A stretch of 64,000 nt of DNA from assembly GCA_017398125.1 (NCBI GenBank), contig JAFQHE010000055.1, positions 1 to 64,000 on the forward strand, written 5' to 3'. Below the pieces are notes generated by a model that saw nothing but the letters and a program-made list of their open reading frames with translations, made no database searches and had not been told where the DNA came from. The position numbers and the translations under genes are program-made. Source of the DNA: Bacteroidales bacterium. GTDB taxonomy: Bacteria > Bacteroidota > Bacteroidia > Bacteroidales > UBA932. Below are positions 1-8,946 of this stretch, in pieces. Within the stretch, counting starts at the first letter, position 1. Every line of letters starts with the position of its first letter.

Positions 1-96
1 CGTGTTCCTTGTACAAACCATATTTATTCTTCTAAATATGCTGCTTGTCTTTTATCATTATGTCAATCAACTTGCCGTCCTAACCGAACGGGAGCG

Positions 97-127
97 CAAA
101 GGTACTAACTTTTTCTTATCTTCCAAA
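97..127 (-). promoter_or_regulatory. Bacteroides-type promoter firing leftwards out of the window
   Basis: On the minus strand TTTG (124-127) is followed after exactly 19 bases by TACCTTTG (97-104), a full match to the Bacteroidota housekeeping promoter TTTG-N19-TAnnTTTG. Transcription should start near position 90 and run left. The transcribed 1-90 stretch contains an 8-codon ORF starting MIKDK and an ATG at 21 that stays open to the window edge. Neither is long enough to name, so the gene it serves lies outside. Confidence 0.75.
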
Positions 128-147
128 TTTATTTTGAAAAAAATCAT

Positions 148-182
148 AAAAAAAGATGAACTTTTTTAGTCCATCTTTTTTA
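148..182. terminator. Bidirectional AT-tract terminator
   Basis: An inverted repeat with arms AAAAAAAGATGAAC and GTCCATCTTTTTTT (one mismatch, loop of about 7 bases) gives a hairpin whose A and T tracts act as the tail in either direction. It lies just 3' of the BFD-type gene ending at 225, so it most likely stops that transcript before it meets the leftward promoter at 97-127. Confidence 0.7.
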
Positions 183-224
183 AAATTAACTTAACACACT
201 AACTATGACCATATTATGCAGAAA

Positions 225-407
225 CTATTTTTTATTCATTTCATCTAAGATTTTTTGAATCTTTTCTACACATCCGCCACATCCGGTTCCAGCATTGGTA
301 TATTCACCAACATCCTCCACAGTTTTCAAGTTGTGTTCCTTTATTGCATCCATAATTGCCCCACGTGAAACAAGGAAGCATTCACATATAATCTCCTTTC
401 TGTCCAT
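225..407 (-). CDS. BFD-type (2Fe-2S)-binding small protein
   Basis: A 60-residue protein of the bacterioferritin-associated-ferredoxin (Fer2_BFD) type. The four cluster-binding cysteines are visible as C8-x-C10 near the start and C43-x-x-C46, with a helical stretch between them and after the last Cys. Members bind a [2Fe-2S] cluster and act as small electron carriers or as domains in larger redox enzymes; in E. coli the partner is bacterioferritin. No bacterioferritin or oxidoreductase gene is adjacent, so the partner is unknown. The gene stands alone, with an ATG start at 407 and a terminator downstream at 148-182. Family assignment is firm; the role is not. Confidence 0.8.
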   Translation of the reverse strand: MDRKEIICECFLVSRGAIMDAIKEHNLKTVEDVGEYTNAGTGCGGCVEKIQKILDEMNKK

Positions 408-508
408 AATATCTATTTTTTAAATGTTCTTCACCTATTTAACATCCGGACAGCGGCATTGTTCACACTTTTATACAAAAAAAGGAGGAAGCCTTCTCCA
501 AATATGAC

Positions 509-516
509 TATCTTTG
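509..516 (+). promoter_or_regulatory. -7 box (TATCTTTG) ahead of the LPS-kinase-like gene
   Basis: TATCTTTG matches TAnnTTTG and lies 31 bases before the ATG at 547. No TTTG is present at the expected -33 position, so only half the promoter signature is seen. Confidence 0.45.
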
Positions 517-546
517 TAACCGGACTCACCAATACTTATATATTAT

Positions 547-1434
547 ATGGCTTATATCCTCAATCCCGAATACCAGAATTTGGAACCGTTCATCAAACAG
601 CTCTGCACACCTGGATGGTTTGAAGAGAACGGCACCTTCCTCCATGACGGGAGGAACAAAATCAAGATGTTTGAAACGGGGGGATTGAAGGTTGCAGTAA
701 AACAGTTCGGACGTTTGAGTCTGCTGAACAAAATAGTCTATTGCAGAATAAGAAAAAGCAAGGCCCGCAGAGCCTACGAGTATGCCCAAAAGCTAAAGGC
801 CCTCAATATAAATACACCCGAAGAGATTGCATATATAGAGATCAAGGAGAATGGGATGCTTCAGCGCAGCTATTATGTCTGTATGCATACGGAGTACCAG
901 TCAATGCTGCCACTATTCTATATGAGGAACCTGTCACCAACAGAGTTCAATGAGATAACTCCTCTTCTTGATGACCTTACCTCTTTCCTTTACAGGGCCC
1001 ATCAGGCAGGAGTCATACACAACGACCTCAATTATACCAACATATTATATAAGTGTCCCGACAGCTCCAAAGCTCCTCATATCACCACAGAATGCGATAC
1101 GACCGCCAAAGGTCATTCCATTGTACCCGACAACTCAGACAGAAGAGTGCCGGACAACGGTTACGACTTCACTCTCATTGACATAAACCGGATGGAGTTC
1201 TACAAATCTGCCGGGAAGCCCCAACCGCTTCCGTTAAAGAAGAGACTGCACAATCTCAGACGCCTGAATGTAAGTGTAATTGCGCACCTGTATATAATGC
1301 AGAAGTATGCCCAGATTATGGGAATGAGGGCGCAGGATCTCCAACTTCCTGTAATAAATATGCGCTACCGCTTTGAACACAAGCGACAGCGCACTCAAAG
1401 AATCAAGAACTTCATCAGGGGCAAAAAGGAGTAG
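547..1434 (+). CDS. Lipopolysaccharide kinase (Kdo/WaaP)-like protein
   Basis: A 295-residue soluble protein of the protein-kinase-like fold used by lipopolysaccharide core kinases (Kdo/WaaP/InaA group). The catalytic-loop signature HNDLNYTNILY begins at residue 158, and the metal-binding aspartate follows in LIDINRM at about residue 208. The family phosphorylates the Kdo or heptose of the LPS inner core at the cytoplasmic face of the inner membrane, using ATP. Between the catalytic loop and the metal motif (residues about 169-204) there is a roughly 36-residue hydrophilic Ser/Asp/Thr/Pro-rich insertion that close family members usually lack. The gene is monocistronic and convergent with the kinase ending at 1458. 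Confidence 0.8.
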   Translation: MAYILNPEYQNLEPFIKQLCTPGWFEENGTFLHDGRNKIKMFETGGLKVAVKQFGRLSLLNKIVYCRIRKSKARRAYEYAQKLKALNINTPEEIAYIEIKENGMLQRSYYVCMHTEYQSMLPLFYMRNLSPTEFNEITPLLDDLTSFLYRAHQAGVIHNDLNYTNILYKCPDSSKAPHITTECDTTAKGHSIVPDNSDRRVPDNGYDFTLIDINRMEFYKSAGKPQPLPLKKRLHNLRRLNVSVIAHLYIMQKYAQIMGMRAQDLQLPVINMRYRFEHKRQRTQRIKNFIRGKKE

Positions 1435-1457
1435 TTGCTCCAAGGCAACGCATCAGT

Positions 1458-2462
1458 TTACTTCCCGGATTCCATAATGGTTCCAATAGAGTTCAAGGCC
1501 TCTTTCCAACAATCATCGGCAATGCGTGAGCCCACAACCGCCACAACTTTTGATGAGATCATTGACCCGACCTTGCCACAGACATCTATCGGCATACCTT
1601 TTGAGTGGGCATAAAGGAAACCCGCCGCATACATATCGCCTGCTCCTGTTGCATCTATGCAGTTTGCAGGATAAGGTTCAATTACTGCAACACTCTCTCC
1701 ATGTTTTACTATAGAGCCGTCGGGACCCAGCTTTACTACGGCAATATCACACATGCCGGCAATCTCTTCAAGTGCTTCACGAGGCTCCTTTCCGGTAAAA
1801 GCCTTTGACTCAGTTTCGTTCGCAAATACTATATCTACATAATCCGACACTATACCACGCAAGAAATCAAGGTTCTCCTCAACCACATTGTAGCTTGCAA
1901 GATCTATGGATATTATGGAGCCCGCCTCCTTGGCAAGTTCTACAGCCCTCTTTACCAGAGCATGGTTCTGCACAAGATACCCCTCAATATGAAAATAGTC
2001 ATAACCCGCAAAGAAATCGGGATTGAGATCCTCCGGCACAAGTTCCAATGCTGCACCAAGATAAACAGCAAAGGTGCGTTCAGAATTGGGAGCGGTTACA
2101 AAGACCATTGCCCTTCCGCTTGCACTTTTTCCCTTCAGCAGAATGGGTTTTACACACAAATGCTCCTGCCCTTGTCTGAAGAGTGTGCCGAGTTCATCAT
2201 CACCGACCTTGCCAATAAATCCGCAGTTCATGCCAAACATTGCCGCACCTGCTATAGTGTTTGATGCAGAGCCTCCAGGGACATACTCCACACCCACACT
2301 CTTTAATGCTTCCCATATACCGTTACCAGTCTGTTCATCTACATGCTGCATACTGCCAACGGGCAAATTATAATTCTTCAATAATGTATCATCGGGCAAT
2401 ACCGCCAAAATATCCGTAAGCGCATTGCCTATTCCCAAAATTGATTTGTTTCTCTCTTCCAT
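1458..2462 (-). CDS. PfkB-family carbohydrate/nucleoside kinase, adenosine-kinase-like
   Basis: A 334-residue cytoplasmic kinase of the ribokinase (PfkB) superfamily. The substrate-binding GGSASNT lies near residue 60, and the C-terminal anion-hole and catalytic-base signature DATGAGDMYAAGFL near residue 268; the Asp of GAGD is the base. Length and architecture fit the adenosine kinase-like group common in Bacteroidota, which transfers phosphate from ATP to a sugar or nucleoside hydroxyl. The exact substrate (adenosine, inosine, ribose or other) cannot be read from sequence. It follows the cell-surface gene at 2487 with a 24-base gap and is probably the last gene of that leftward unit. Confidence 0.85.
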   Translation of the reverse strand: MEERNKSILGIGNALTDILAVLPDDTLLKNYNLPVGSMQHVDEQTGNGIWEALKSVGVEYVPGGSASNTIAGAAMFGMNCGFIGKVGDDELGTLFRQGQEHLCVKPILLKGKSASGRAMVFVTAPNSERTFAVYLGAALELVPEDLNPDFFAGYDYFHIEGYLVQNHALVKRAVELAKEAGSIISIDLASYNVVEENLDFLRGIVSDYVDIVFANETESKAFTGKEPREALEEIAGMCDIAVVKLGPDGSIVKHGESVAVIEPYPANCIDATGAGDMYAAGFLYAHSKGMPIDVCGKVGSMISSKVVAVVGSRIADDCWKEALNSIGTIMESGK

Positions 2463-2486
2463 TCCCAGAAAATATCACCTATTACT

Positions 2487-4199
2487 CTATTCAACTTTAA
2501 AAACATCTGAAGCATATATAGAGGAGCCATCTTCATCCAAGCCCTCAACCACCACCTTGAACTCACCTTTATAAGCAGGCAGCTGGCATTCAAATTCATA
2601 CACATCTTTACCCTCTATATCTACAACTGGATTCCAATATATGGTACTGTTATAATTCGGATAATTGGGATTTCCGGCCACCCGGTTTCCAAAGAATGCA
2701 AGAGGGTATTCCACCCCTCTACAGCTGATAATACTAACATCTTCTCCAAGAGAAATTCCGCCCATATCCCCTTTGTAGGTCTTGAACTCCACTATTCCGT
2801 CAAACAAGAAATTGTTCATGGCAAACTGACGCTGATACACCACAATCTGACGTACAAGCAGCGGATCCATATCAACAAGCAGCTTATGGTTTCTCACTGG
2901 CACTCCATCAAGAAGGGCCAATGCATGTCCCTCGGTAAAGCTGAAATTTGCCATTGAAGATTCCCATAGGACCTGAATATCCTCCTCCTTTCCATACTTT
3001 CTTATACGCAGTCCCCTCACATACTCCCTGATCACATCTGTCATCACAGGGAAACGGGTGTAGTCATCAAGATTGTATACAACGGGAACGACATCTCCCA
3101 AAAGAGGATTTGCACGCATCTTCATGAGATTGTATATTGTATCTGCCTCAAATCTCTTGGCAATCTGCATATTCATAGCCCTCTGCACAAGGGCATCCCT
3201 CATCTGTGCCGATATTTCAAGTACAGGAATTGCTGCTGTTTTGTGCTTATAGGTCGCCTCTAACAGTGAAATGCCACACCTCTGTTCACCAACATCCCCT
3301 CTACTGATGCTCCTCGCTATATTGAAATCCGAAGCCACATCAAATACAAGATCACGTTCCCCGTAAATATTGTTTGTATAATATGTTGCCATGCCCGCGG
3401 AGTCTGATACCGCAACATACACATCCATATCTCCATCAACAGCCGACATATAGACATTCTTTCCAACTGCAGGATTACCATCTTCGCCGGAGAGCTTGAC
3501 CTTTATAACCTCACCCGCATAATCTAGCTCTGCAGTCTCACGGAACTCTCCCGTACGCTCAAGAAGCGAAGATGAACTGTATCTCTCTGGAGCAACCATC
3601 TTCTCCAACTCATCAACATGGTAAACCGAGATGTTCAATGAGGCCCTCTTCCCCGACAGATTACGCAGCTTTATTGGAACCGCATTCATTCCCTTTACAC
3701 CATTTTCAGGAACTTCCAATTCCACTGCACCTCTCACCGTTGCCACAGCCGCTCCGACATGATCAATCTCTTTTCCGGCAGGGAGCACCTCAACACCACC
3801 CTCAACACGCTCTACAGTCAGTGTGTTGAATATTGTTACCACCTTGCCATTGAATTCTGTAAGTGACTCTCCTCCGTATCTTTTTGTATATGCAACTATA
3901 GAGTAGTTTCCGGTTGCAAACGAAAATGGAATCTCAAATCTTCCGCATCCGCGTCCTTCAATAAGGCCCAACTTTATTGTTGCCTTAACTCCCTCATTGG
4001 AGAAAAACTGCAGATAAGCCACACTGCTCAAGTCGGAGTATCCCTCTTCGTCAAGACAATAGACTGAGCACCATATGCTCTCACCTGCCACATAGCAGGA
4101 TTTGTCTGTAGAAATATATACTCTTTCCTGCGCATGGAGAGCGCCAAAAGAGAGGGCCACACAATAGAGGCATAGTATCAATATTTTCTTCATTCTCAT
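2487..4199 (-). CDS. Exported MG2-like / TonB-plug-like surface protein
   Basis: A 570-residue protein with an N-terminal signal peptide (LSFGALHAQE cleavage region). The start of the mature part (YISTDKSCYVAGESIW) is typical of the macroglobulin MG2-like domain of Bacteroidota cell-envelope proteins. Around residues 395-500 a segment with LLDGVPV, a DPLLVRQIVVY strand and GIVEFKTYKG resembles the plug domain of TonB-dependent receptors, but no beta-barrel follows. So it looks like a plug-only, probably periplasmic or surface-exposed protein. It follows a DUF4249 lipoprotein and an STN receptor, with which it presumably works. ATG at 4199 is used; a second ATG at 4193 is equally possible. No enzymatic motif is seen. 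Confidence 0.6.
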   Translation of the reverse strand: MRMKKILILCLYCVALSFGALHAQERVYISTDKSCYVAGESIWCSVYCLDEEGYSDLSSVAYLQFFSNEGVKATIKLGLIEGRGCGRFEIPFSFATGNYSIVAYTKRYGGESLTEFNGKVVTIFNTLTVERVEGGVEVLPAGKEIDHVGAAVATVRGAVELEVPENGVKGMNAVPIKLRNLSGKRASLNISVYHVDELEKMVAPERYSSSSLLERTGEFRETAELDYAGEVIKVKLSGEDGNPAVGKNVYMSAVDGDMDVYVAVSDSAGMATYYTNNIYGERDLVFDVASDFNIARSISRGDVGEQRCGISLLEATYKHKTAAIPVLEISAQMRDALVQRAMNMQIAKRFEADTIYNLMKMRANPLLGDVVPVVYNLDDYTRFPVMTDVIREYVRGLRIRKYGKEEDIQVLWESSMANFSFTEGHALALLDGVPVRNHKLLVDMDPLLVRQIVVYQRQFAMNNFLFDGIVEFKTYKGDMGGISLGEDVSIISCRGVEYPLAFFGNRVAGNPNYPNYNSTIYWNPVVDIEGKDVYEFECQLPAYKGEFKVVVEGLDEDGSSIYASDVFKVE

Positions 4200-4229
4200 G
4201 GATTTGACTTTACATGGTTAAACTACTCT

Positions 4230-5420
4230 CTAAATGTGGTCATTCGGCCAATATGACGGTTTGTTCTTAGTGCCCGTATATCGGCAGTCAGAACAGAAAT
4301 TCATGCACCATCGGGCCTCATTCCTGTTAAGTTCTCCACTCTCCAACATTACATAGGTCAGTGGCGACATGTTGCTTGCATACAAATCCGGCCACATATC
4401 AATTGCGTACGGCTCAACATGGGCACACTCGCCTTCAGGATCCGGATCGTAAATTTCAGCCTCTTCCCTGGTAATGTATCTCCGCAATACAGACTTTGTT
4501 GACACACTCACATAACCAAGAGCCACCTCATCCGGATTTGATACAGAGATTATGTTGCCCTTGACCTCAACGGGCTGAGGTGCAAAGATACCTCCGAGTT
4601 CAGAACTGTTCTTCTTGATATTGCTCCAATAGACATACGCCTCATGCGAAATTGCAGTCTGCGTTATGAGGGTAGAGTAGAGATAATCCAGCTTCTTGTC
4701 GGCATATCCTATGGTATTCAGCCTTTGCTTGTAGATGAGATTCTTTGAAAGATCCTCAGTATTGGCCACATATATGTCAAACGACTTTTCGCTGTTCCAG
4801 CAGTTTCTCATTATGGATTTCTGCTGGTCACTGAGTTCATACATCCCCAATGAGGGCGAATAGCCCAACTGTGGCACATGATACGACTGGAATTCCCAGT
4901 CTGACTCATACGACCATTTGCAGTAGAGAGGCTCATTGGAGTCATTGTGAGTTGTCACCTCTATGTACAATTCGGTATTGTCATCCTTTATTGAGAATGT
5001 TATGCTGTCAATTGGTGGAGTTTCAATTACCGGCTGGAGCTTTGACTCATAGAGTCCGCGTCCTGGAATATCCACGCAGAGCTTATACTCCCTGTCATAG
5101 CTTAACCCCGTTGTATTTATAGCATAAAGACCGGTTTGTGATGTGCCCTGCACTTTCATTCCGTCACCATCTTCAACCCATACCCTGGCATTTGTTATAT
5201 AAGAAGTGCCGTTGACAGCCTCAAGCGGAATTGTTGTATAGACTTTTATATATGAATAATCACCGACAGCAATATCACCCTCAACAACAATAAGCGACAC
5301 CTCTTCCTTGCCAGGATCCAACTCACTTACCGAGAAATCATAGATGCATGCAGAAAAGAGAAGCATGCCGGCAAATAGCCATACAAACAATATATTATAT
5401 CTGAACAATCCTTTTTTCAT
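4230..5420 (-). CDS. DUF4249 domain-containing lipoprotein
   Basis: A 396-residue lipoprotein with the lipobox LFSAC near residue 25, followed by the DUF4249 pattern of beta-rich domains (SLIVVEGDI, then DYSYIKVYTTIPLE). DUF4249 proteins are outer-membrane lipoproteins of Bacteroidota almost always encoded beside a TonB-dependent receptor, where they are thought to cap or serve the receptor; their ligand is unknown. ATG at 5420 is chosen rather than 5435 because it gives a normal Lys-Lys signal peptide start, and the five codons skipped contain a GGAGG-like sequence 9 bases before it. It lies between the STN receptor (29 bases upstream) and the MG2/plug-like gene. Confidence 0.85.
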   Translation of the reverse strand: MKKGLFRYNILFVWLFAGMLLFSACIYDFSVSELDPGKEEVSLIVVEGDIAVGDYSYIKVYTTIPLEAVNGTSYITNARVWVEDGDGMKVQGTSQTGLYAINTTGLSYDREYKLCVDIPGRGLYESKLQPVIETPPIDSITFSIKDDNTELYIEVTTHNDSNEPLYCKWSYESDWEFQSYHVPQLGYSPSLGMYELSDQQKSIMRNCWNSEKSFDIYVANTEDLSKNLIYKQRLNTIGYADKKLDYLYSTLITQTAISHEAYVYWSNIKKNSSELGGIFAPQPVEVKGNIISVSNPDEVALGYVSVSTKSVLRRYITREEAEIYDPDPEGECAHVEPYAIDMWPDLYASNMSPLTYVMLESGELNRNEARWCMNFCSDCRYTGTKNKPSYWPNDHI

Positions 5421-5449
5421 CTGTATATCCTCCATCTGTTTGCCCCTTG

Positions 5450-8113
5450 TCAGAATTTGAAATTAAGATTTACATACGGAATCTGGCTTCCGAATACCGA
5501 CAATTTGTATCCCTTTATTTCGGAATTGCCTTCGGACTCAAAATAAACTGAGTAGACATTCTTTCTTCCTGTTACATTGTATACACCCACCGTGAACGAG
5601 AAGTGGGTAAATGCTTTGAGCTTATGTGTAGGCTCAACATTTATGGCAGCATCAAGCCTGAAGTAATCGGGGATCCTGTAGTTGTTCCTGCTGCCGTAAT
5701 AGAGTCTGTATGCTCCGTTATAATAATATTTTGAAATAGGAACAGTAACCGGACGGCCTGTTGAATAATCTGCATTCAATGAGATGCTGAACCTGTGTGT
5801 AAACTTATAGTTTCCTACCAGATTGAAGTCATGCGGCTTGTCAAATGAGGCATTGTACCAGTTTCCTCCATTTATGGCCGAGGGATCCCCCTTCTTGCCG
5901 CTCTCTCTTAACTGCGCTCTCGAATATGTGTATGAGAGCCATCCGTTTAGTTTGCCCAAAGGCTTCTTTATCATAGCCTCAATGCCATAGGCCTTGCCCT
6001 CCGTCTGCACCACATCCGCAGCTATATTTTCATTCATCACAAGGACAGCTCCACTCTTGTAATCAAGATAGTGGTTCATCTTCTTGTAATAGGCCTCTAC
6101 AGATGCCTCAAGTCTGTTTGAAGCCATCGATGCATACATTCCTACAGCAGCCTGCCAACCGGTTTGCGGCTCAATATTACGGTCACTCAACTTCCATATA
6201 TCGGTTGGAGATATGGCTGTTGAATTTGAAAGCATGTGAATATACTGGTTCATGCTGTTGAATCCCGCTTTGAAAGAGACCTTTGGCGAAAACATATACC
6301 GTCCAGAAATCCTCAGCTCCGGCGCAGCATAAAATTTGTCTGACTTGAAGAGGGTCATTCTGGCTCCATAGTCAAGGAAGAGCTTTTCGGTGATTTTCCA
6401 GCTGTCGCTCAAATATACAGCCCCCTCCAAAGCCTGCTCTTTGTCAAGCACCTTTGGCAATACTATAGACTCCTTGCCGTACGGCAGGTATGAACCGGGA
6501 GCCAAATCATATCCCAAAGCCTCCAGACCATAGGTGATTGTGTGGTTTTGGCTCAAGAGCGATTTAAACTTTAACCTTGCATAGGCCTGACTGATCCTGA
6601 AGGAGAGTTTATATGCTGTTGACGGATTATATTTGTCAAATGTTGAATATGTATAGTAGTCATATCCGGCACTGAACTCCATAGAGTGCTTTTCGTGAAA
6701 ATTGTTTTTCCAGCGCAGGGAGGCATTGGCATTACGGTATTTGTAGCTGGTATCTACACTGAACTTGAAAGCATCCATCGAGTAATAGCCGTTAAGATGA
6801 ATGGAGTTTTTCTCATTGAATTTATGGTTCACGCCCAATGTGAAATCATAAAATGAGGCTGTACCGTTATTGTAGCCCGAATTTTCAGGCAACAGTCCGA
6901 GCATCCAGTCGGAGTATGTTCCCCTCGCGCCAAAAATAAATGTGGTATTTTTGCCTACAGGCCCTTCGATATGGGCCCTCGCAGTAAGAAGGCCAACGCC
7001 AAATGAGCCTGTAATCTTTTTATTGTTGCCCTCTCGGCTCCTTACATCAAGCACCGATGAAATTCTTCCTCCATACTCTACAGGAATGGAACTTTTATAA
7101 AGTTCTATATCATTTACAACATCAGGATTGAACGCTGAGAATACACCAAAAAGATGTGACGGGTTGTAAACTGTTCCGCCATTGAAGAGTACAAGATTCT
7201 GGTCTGTAGCTCCTCCCCTCACATTAAATCCACCCGAAGCCTCTCCAACGCTCTTTACTCCGGGTAAAGTAAGAATAATCTTTACAACATCAGCCTCCCC
7301 GAATACTGCAGGAACCCGCTTTATTCTATCTATCCTCACCTTCTCTATACCAATATCATTGTCGCGCAGCTTGCCGGTATTTTCAGCAGAGACAACTACA
7401 CTGTTCAAGGCAAATACCTTCTCCTTCACAACAACATCGAGCACTCCGTCGCCATAGACCATAAGGTTGACTTTTGAATCTTCAAGGGAGTATCCGCTTA
7501 CATCCAACGCGCTCTCACCCAAAGGCAACAATATCTTATAGAATCCGTATGCATCAGACTGTGCCACAGCCTTGGATTTGCTGTCATACAGCACCACGCC
7601 TACAGCCGGCTCTCCGCTCCTTGAATCCCTTACATACCCGCTGAGGTATGCAGCACCACCCTTTTTAGGGTACTCCTTGTTGCCTATCACATAGACCCTA
7701 TCCTGAGAGGTGGCGATATTGGAAGCATTCATAAGTGCATCAATATAGTCTTGCTGGAGTGTCTCCCTTTTTGCACTTTTCACCTCGCTCTTGAAATAGT
7801 CAACAGGAAGCGTTGCAGTAAATCCGGTATTTTTGAGTATAAAGAGAGAGCCGTTGAATCCGGATATGACATACCCCTTCTCCTGCAGGAGCTCCCTTAT
7901 ATCTTTATCCAATGTAAGACTTGTTCGGTTTATGGTAAAGATAAGATTGGAGGCCATTCTGTCGGGAACAAAATAGACAGGTGCCTCATTTATATTCCTG
8001 AAGATGCTAATCAGCGAATCTATGCCAATGTTGCGGCAGTAGTTATCCTGACCTGCTGCCATAAAAGGTACGGCAAACAAAAGGGCCAAAAGTGCAAAAA
8101 TTGTTCTTTTCAT
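5450..8113 (-). CDS. TonB-dependent outer-membrane receptor with STN domain
   Basis: An 887-residue receptor with, in order, a signal peptide (MAAGQ region), an STN (secretin/TonB short N-terminal) domain at about 25-95, a carboxypeptidase-regulatory-like domain at about 150-230, a plug at about 260-365 (FNVRGGATDQNLVLFNGG), and a 22-strand-type barrel ending in a hydrophobic-aromatic C-terminus (VNLNFKF). It would import a ligand across the outer membrane using TonB energy. STN domains usually signal to an anti-sigma factor, but no sigma/anti-sigma pair is nearby. The neighbouring DUF4249 and MG2/plug-like genes suggest a dedicated surface complex. The substrate cannot be inferred. Confidence 0.9.
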   Translation of the reverse strand: MKRTIFALLALLFAVPFMAAGQDNYCRNIGIDSLISIFRNINEAPVYFVPDRMASNLIFTINRTSLTLDKDIRELLQEKGYVISGFNGSLFILKNTGFTATLPVDYFKSEVKSAKRETLQQDYIDALMNASNIATSQDRVYVIGNKEYPKKGGAAYLSGYVRDSRSGEPAVGVVLYDSKSKAVAQSDAYGFYKILLPLGESALDVSGYSLEDSKVNLMVYGDGVLDVVVKEKVFALNSVVVSAENTGKLRDNDIGIEKVRIDRIKRVPAVFGEADVVKIILTLPGVKSVGEASGGFNVRGGATDQNLVLFNGGTVYNPSHLFGVFSAFNPDVVNDIELYKSSIPVEYGGRISSVLDVRSREGNNKKITGSFGVGLLTARAHIEGPVGKNTTFIFGARGTYSDWMLGLLPENSGYNNGTASFYDFTLGVNHKFNEKNSIHLNGYYSMDAFKFSVDTSYKYRNANASLRWKNNFHEKHSMEFSAGYDYYTYSTFDKYNPSTAYKLSFRISQAYARLKFKSLLSQNHTITYGLEALGYDLAPGSYLPYGKESIVLPKVLDKEQALEGAVYLSDSWKITEKLFLDYGARMTLFKSDKFYAAPELRISGRYMFSPKVSFKAGFNSMNQYIHMLSNSTAISPTDIWKLSDRNIEPQTGWQAAVGMYASMASNRLEASVEAYYKKMNHYLDYKSGAVLVMNENIAADVVQTEGKAYGIEAMIKKPLGKLNGWLSYTYSRAQLRESGKKGDPSAINGGNWYNASFDKPHDFNLVGNYKFTHRFSISLNADYSTGRPVTVPISKYYYNGAYRLYYGSRNNYRIPDYFRLDAAINVEPTHKLKAFTHFSFTVGVYNVTGRKNVYSVYFESEGNSEIKGYKLSVFGSQIPYVNLNFKF

Positions 8114-8122
8114 AGCCTCTCC

Positions 8123-8848
8123 CTAATTTTTGTCTATGAACTCCATTATCCGCGAAAATACCATATCCTCAGACTCCTTGCCAAGCAGGTTCAAACCGTT
8201 TGACTTTATAAATTGCTTTATGGCGCCCTTCTTTTCCCTGTAGTGTTTTGTAAAATCGCCCCTCTTCTTTATCTGCACAGCAACGCCATCCTTTACAATG
8301 TAGTAATAGTGTTTTGCAACAAACTGCTTTAGCGATGAGGCCTCTGCAGCCACATCAACACCGCTGGACTCGCTGAATTTCTGTACAGTCTTTTTGAGCA
8401 GGGTTACATTCCCTTTATACAGGACCTCGTAATATCCATCCGCAAGGCCTGCAATGGAACGGTTACCTGCAACATTGAGAAAATCATGCCCCCCGTATGA
8501 AAAATCACTTACATACTCTTTATCAACGACTATAGTCAGATGTGTATCATGCATCCTCAGATGCAGTTCGTCACGGCTTGCATCGAGATTGAGCATTACG
8601 CTTTTGTACTCCTTGCTGTTGTAGCGGAGGCGTCCCTCCTTGAAATCATCTGAATATGCATAGGGAGTCCCCCTTAAAGTATATGGATACTTAACGTATA
8701 CAGGGCCTCTGAAAATGGCAGCATCTATCTTGGCATCAGCGACATAATCATAATTTCCGCCTGCTTTGGGACCATAATCCTGGGCTTTGAGCAAACATAC
8801 CGGAACTGACAAAAGCAGTAACCACAAAGAGAGTAAAATATATTTCAT
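8123..8848 (-). CDS. Exported protein of unknown function
   Basis: A 241-residue protein with a clear signal peptide (cleavage near LLKAQD) and no recognised catalytic motif. The mature part begins Gly/Tyr-rich, has beta-type repeats and ends in a basic helical region (KHYREKKGAIKQFIKSNG). It sits 9 bases upstream of the STN TonB receptor at the head of the unit, so it probably takes part in the same surface system. ATG at 8848 is chosen over a TTG six bases further upstream because it starts a standard signal peptide. I do not recognise the family. Confidence 0.65.
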   Translation of the reverse strand: MKYILLSLWLLLLSVPVCLLKAQDYGPKAGGNYDYVADAKIDAAIFRGPVYVKYPYTLRGTPYAYSDDFKEGRLRYNSKEYKSVMLNLDASRDELHLRMHDTHLTIVVDKEYVSDFSYGGHDFLNVAGNRSIAGLADGYYEVLYKGNVTLLKKTVQKFSESSGVDVAAEASSLKQFVAKHYYYIVKDGVAVQIKKRGDFTKHYREKKGAIKQFIKSNGLNLLGKESEDMVFSRIMEFIDKN

Positions 8849-8867
8849 ACGCAACAGGTATATTTTT

Positions 8868-8875
8868 CAAATATA
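8868..8875 (-). promoter_or_regulatory. -7 box (TATATTTG) for the 8848-1458 unit
   Basis: TATATTTG on the minus strand lies 20 bases before the ATG at 8848 and fits TAnnTTTG. There is no clear TTTG at the -33 position. It would drive the exported protein, TonB receptor, DUF4249, MG2/plug-like and kinase genes. Confidence 0.45.
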
Positions 8876-8946
8876 TATATAATTTTTGAAAGATATACCA
8901 TTGCCTGAATTCACCGGAACATTCTCCGGCATAACTGTCTGTTTGG

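Noticed and set aside
477..505. Hairpin with a T-tract on the minus strand upstream of the LPS-kinase-like gene
   Set aside because: The stem has offset mismatches, and no leftward gene upstream would need a terminator there.
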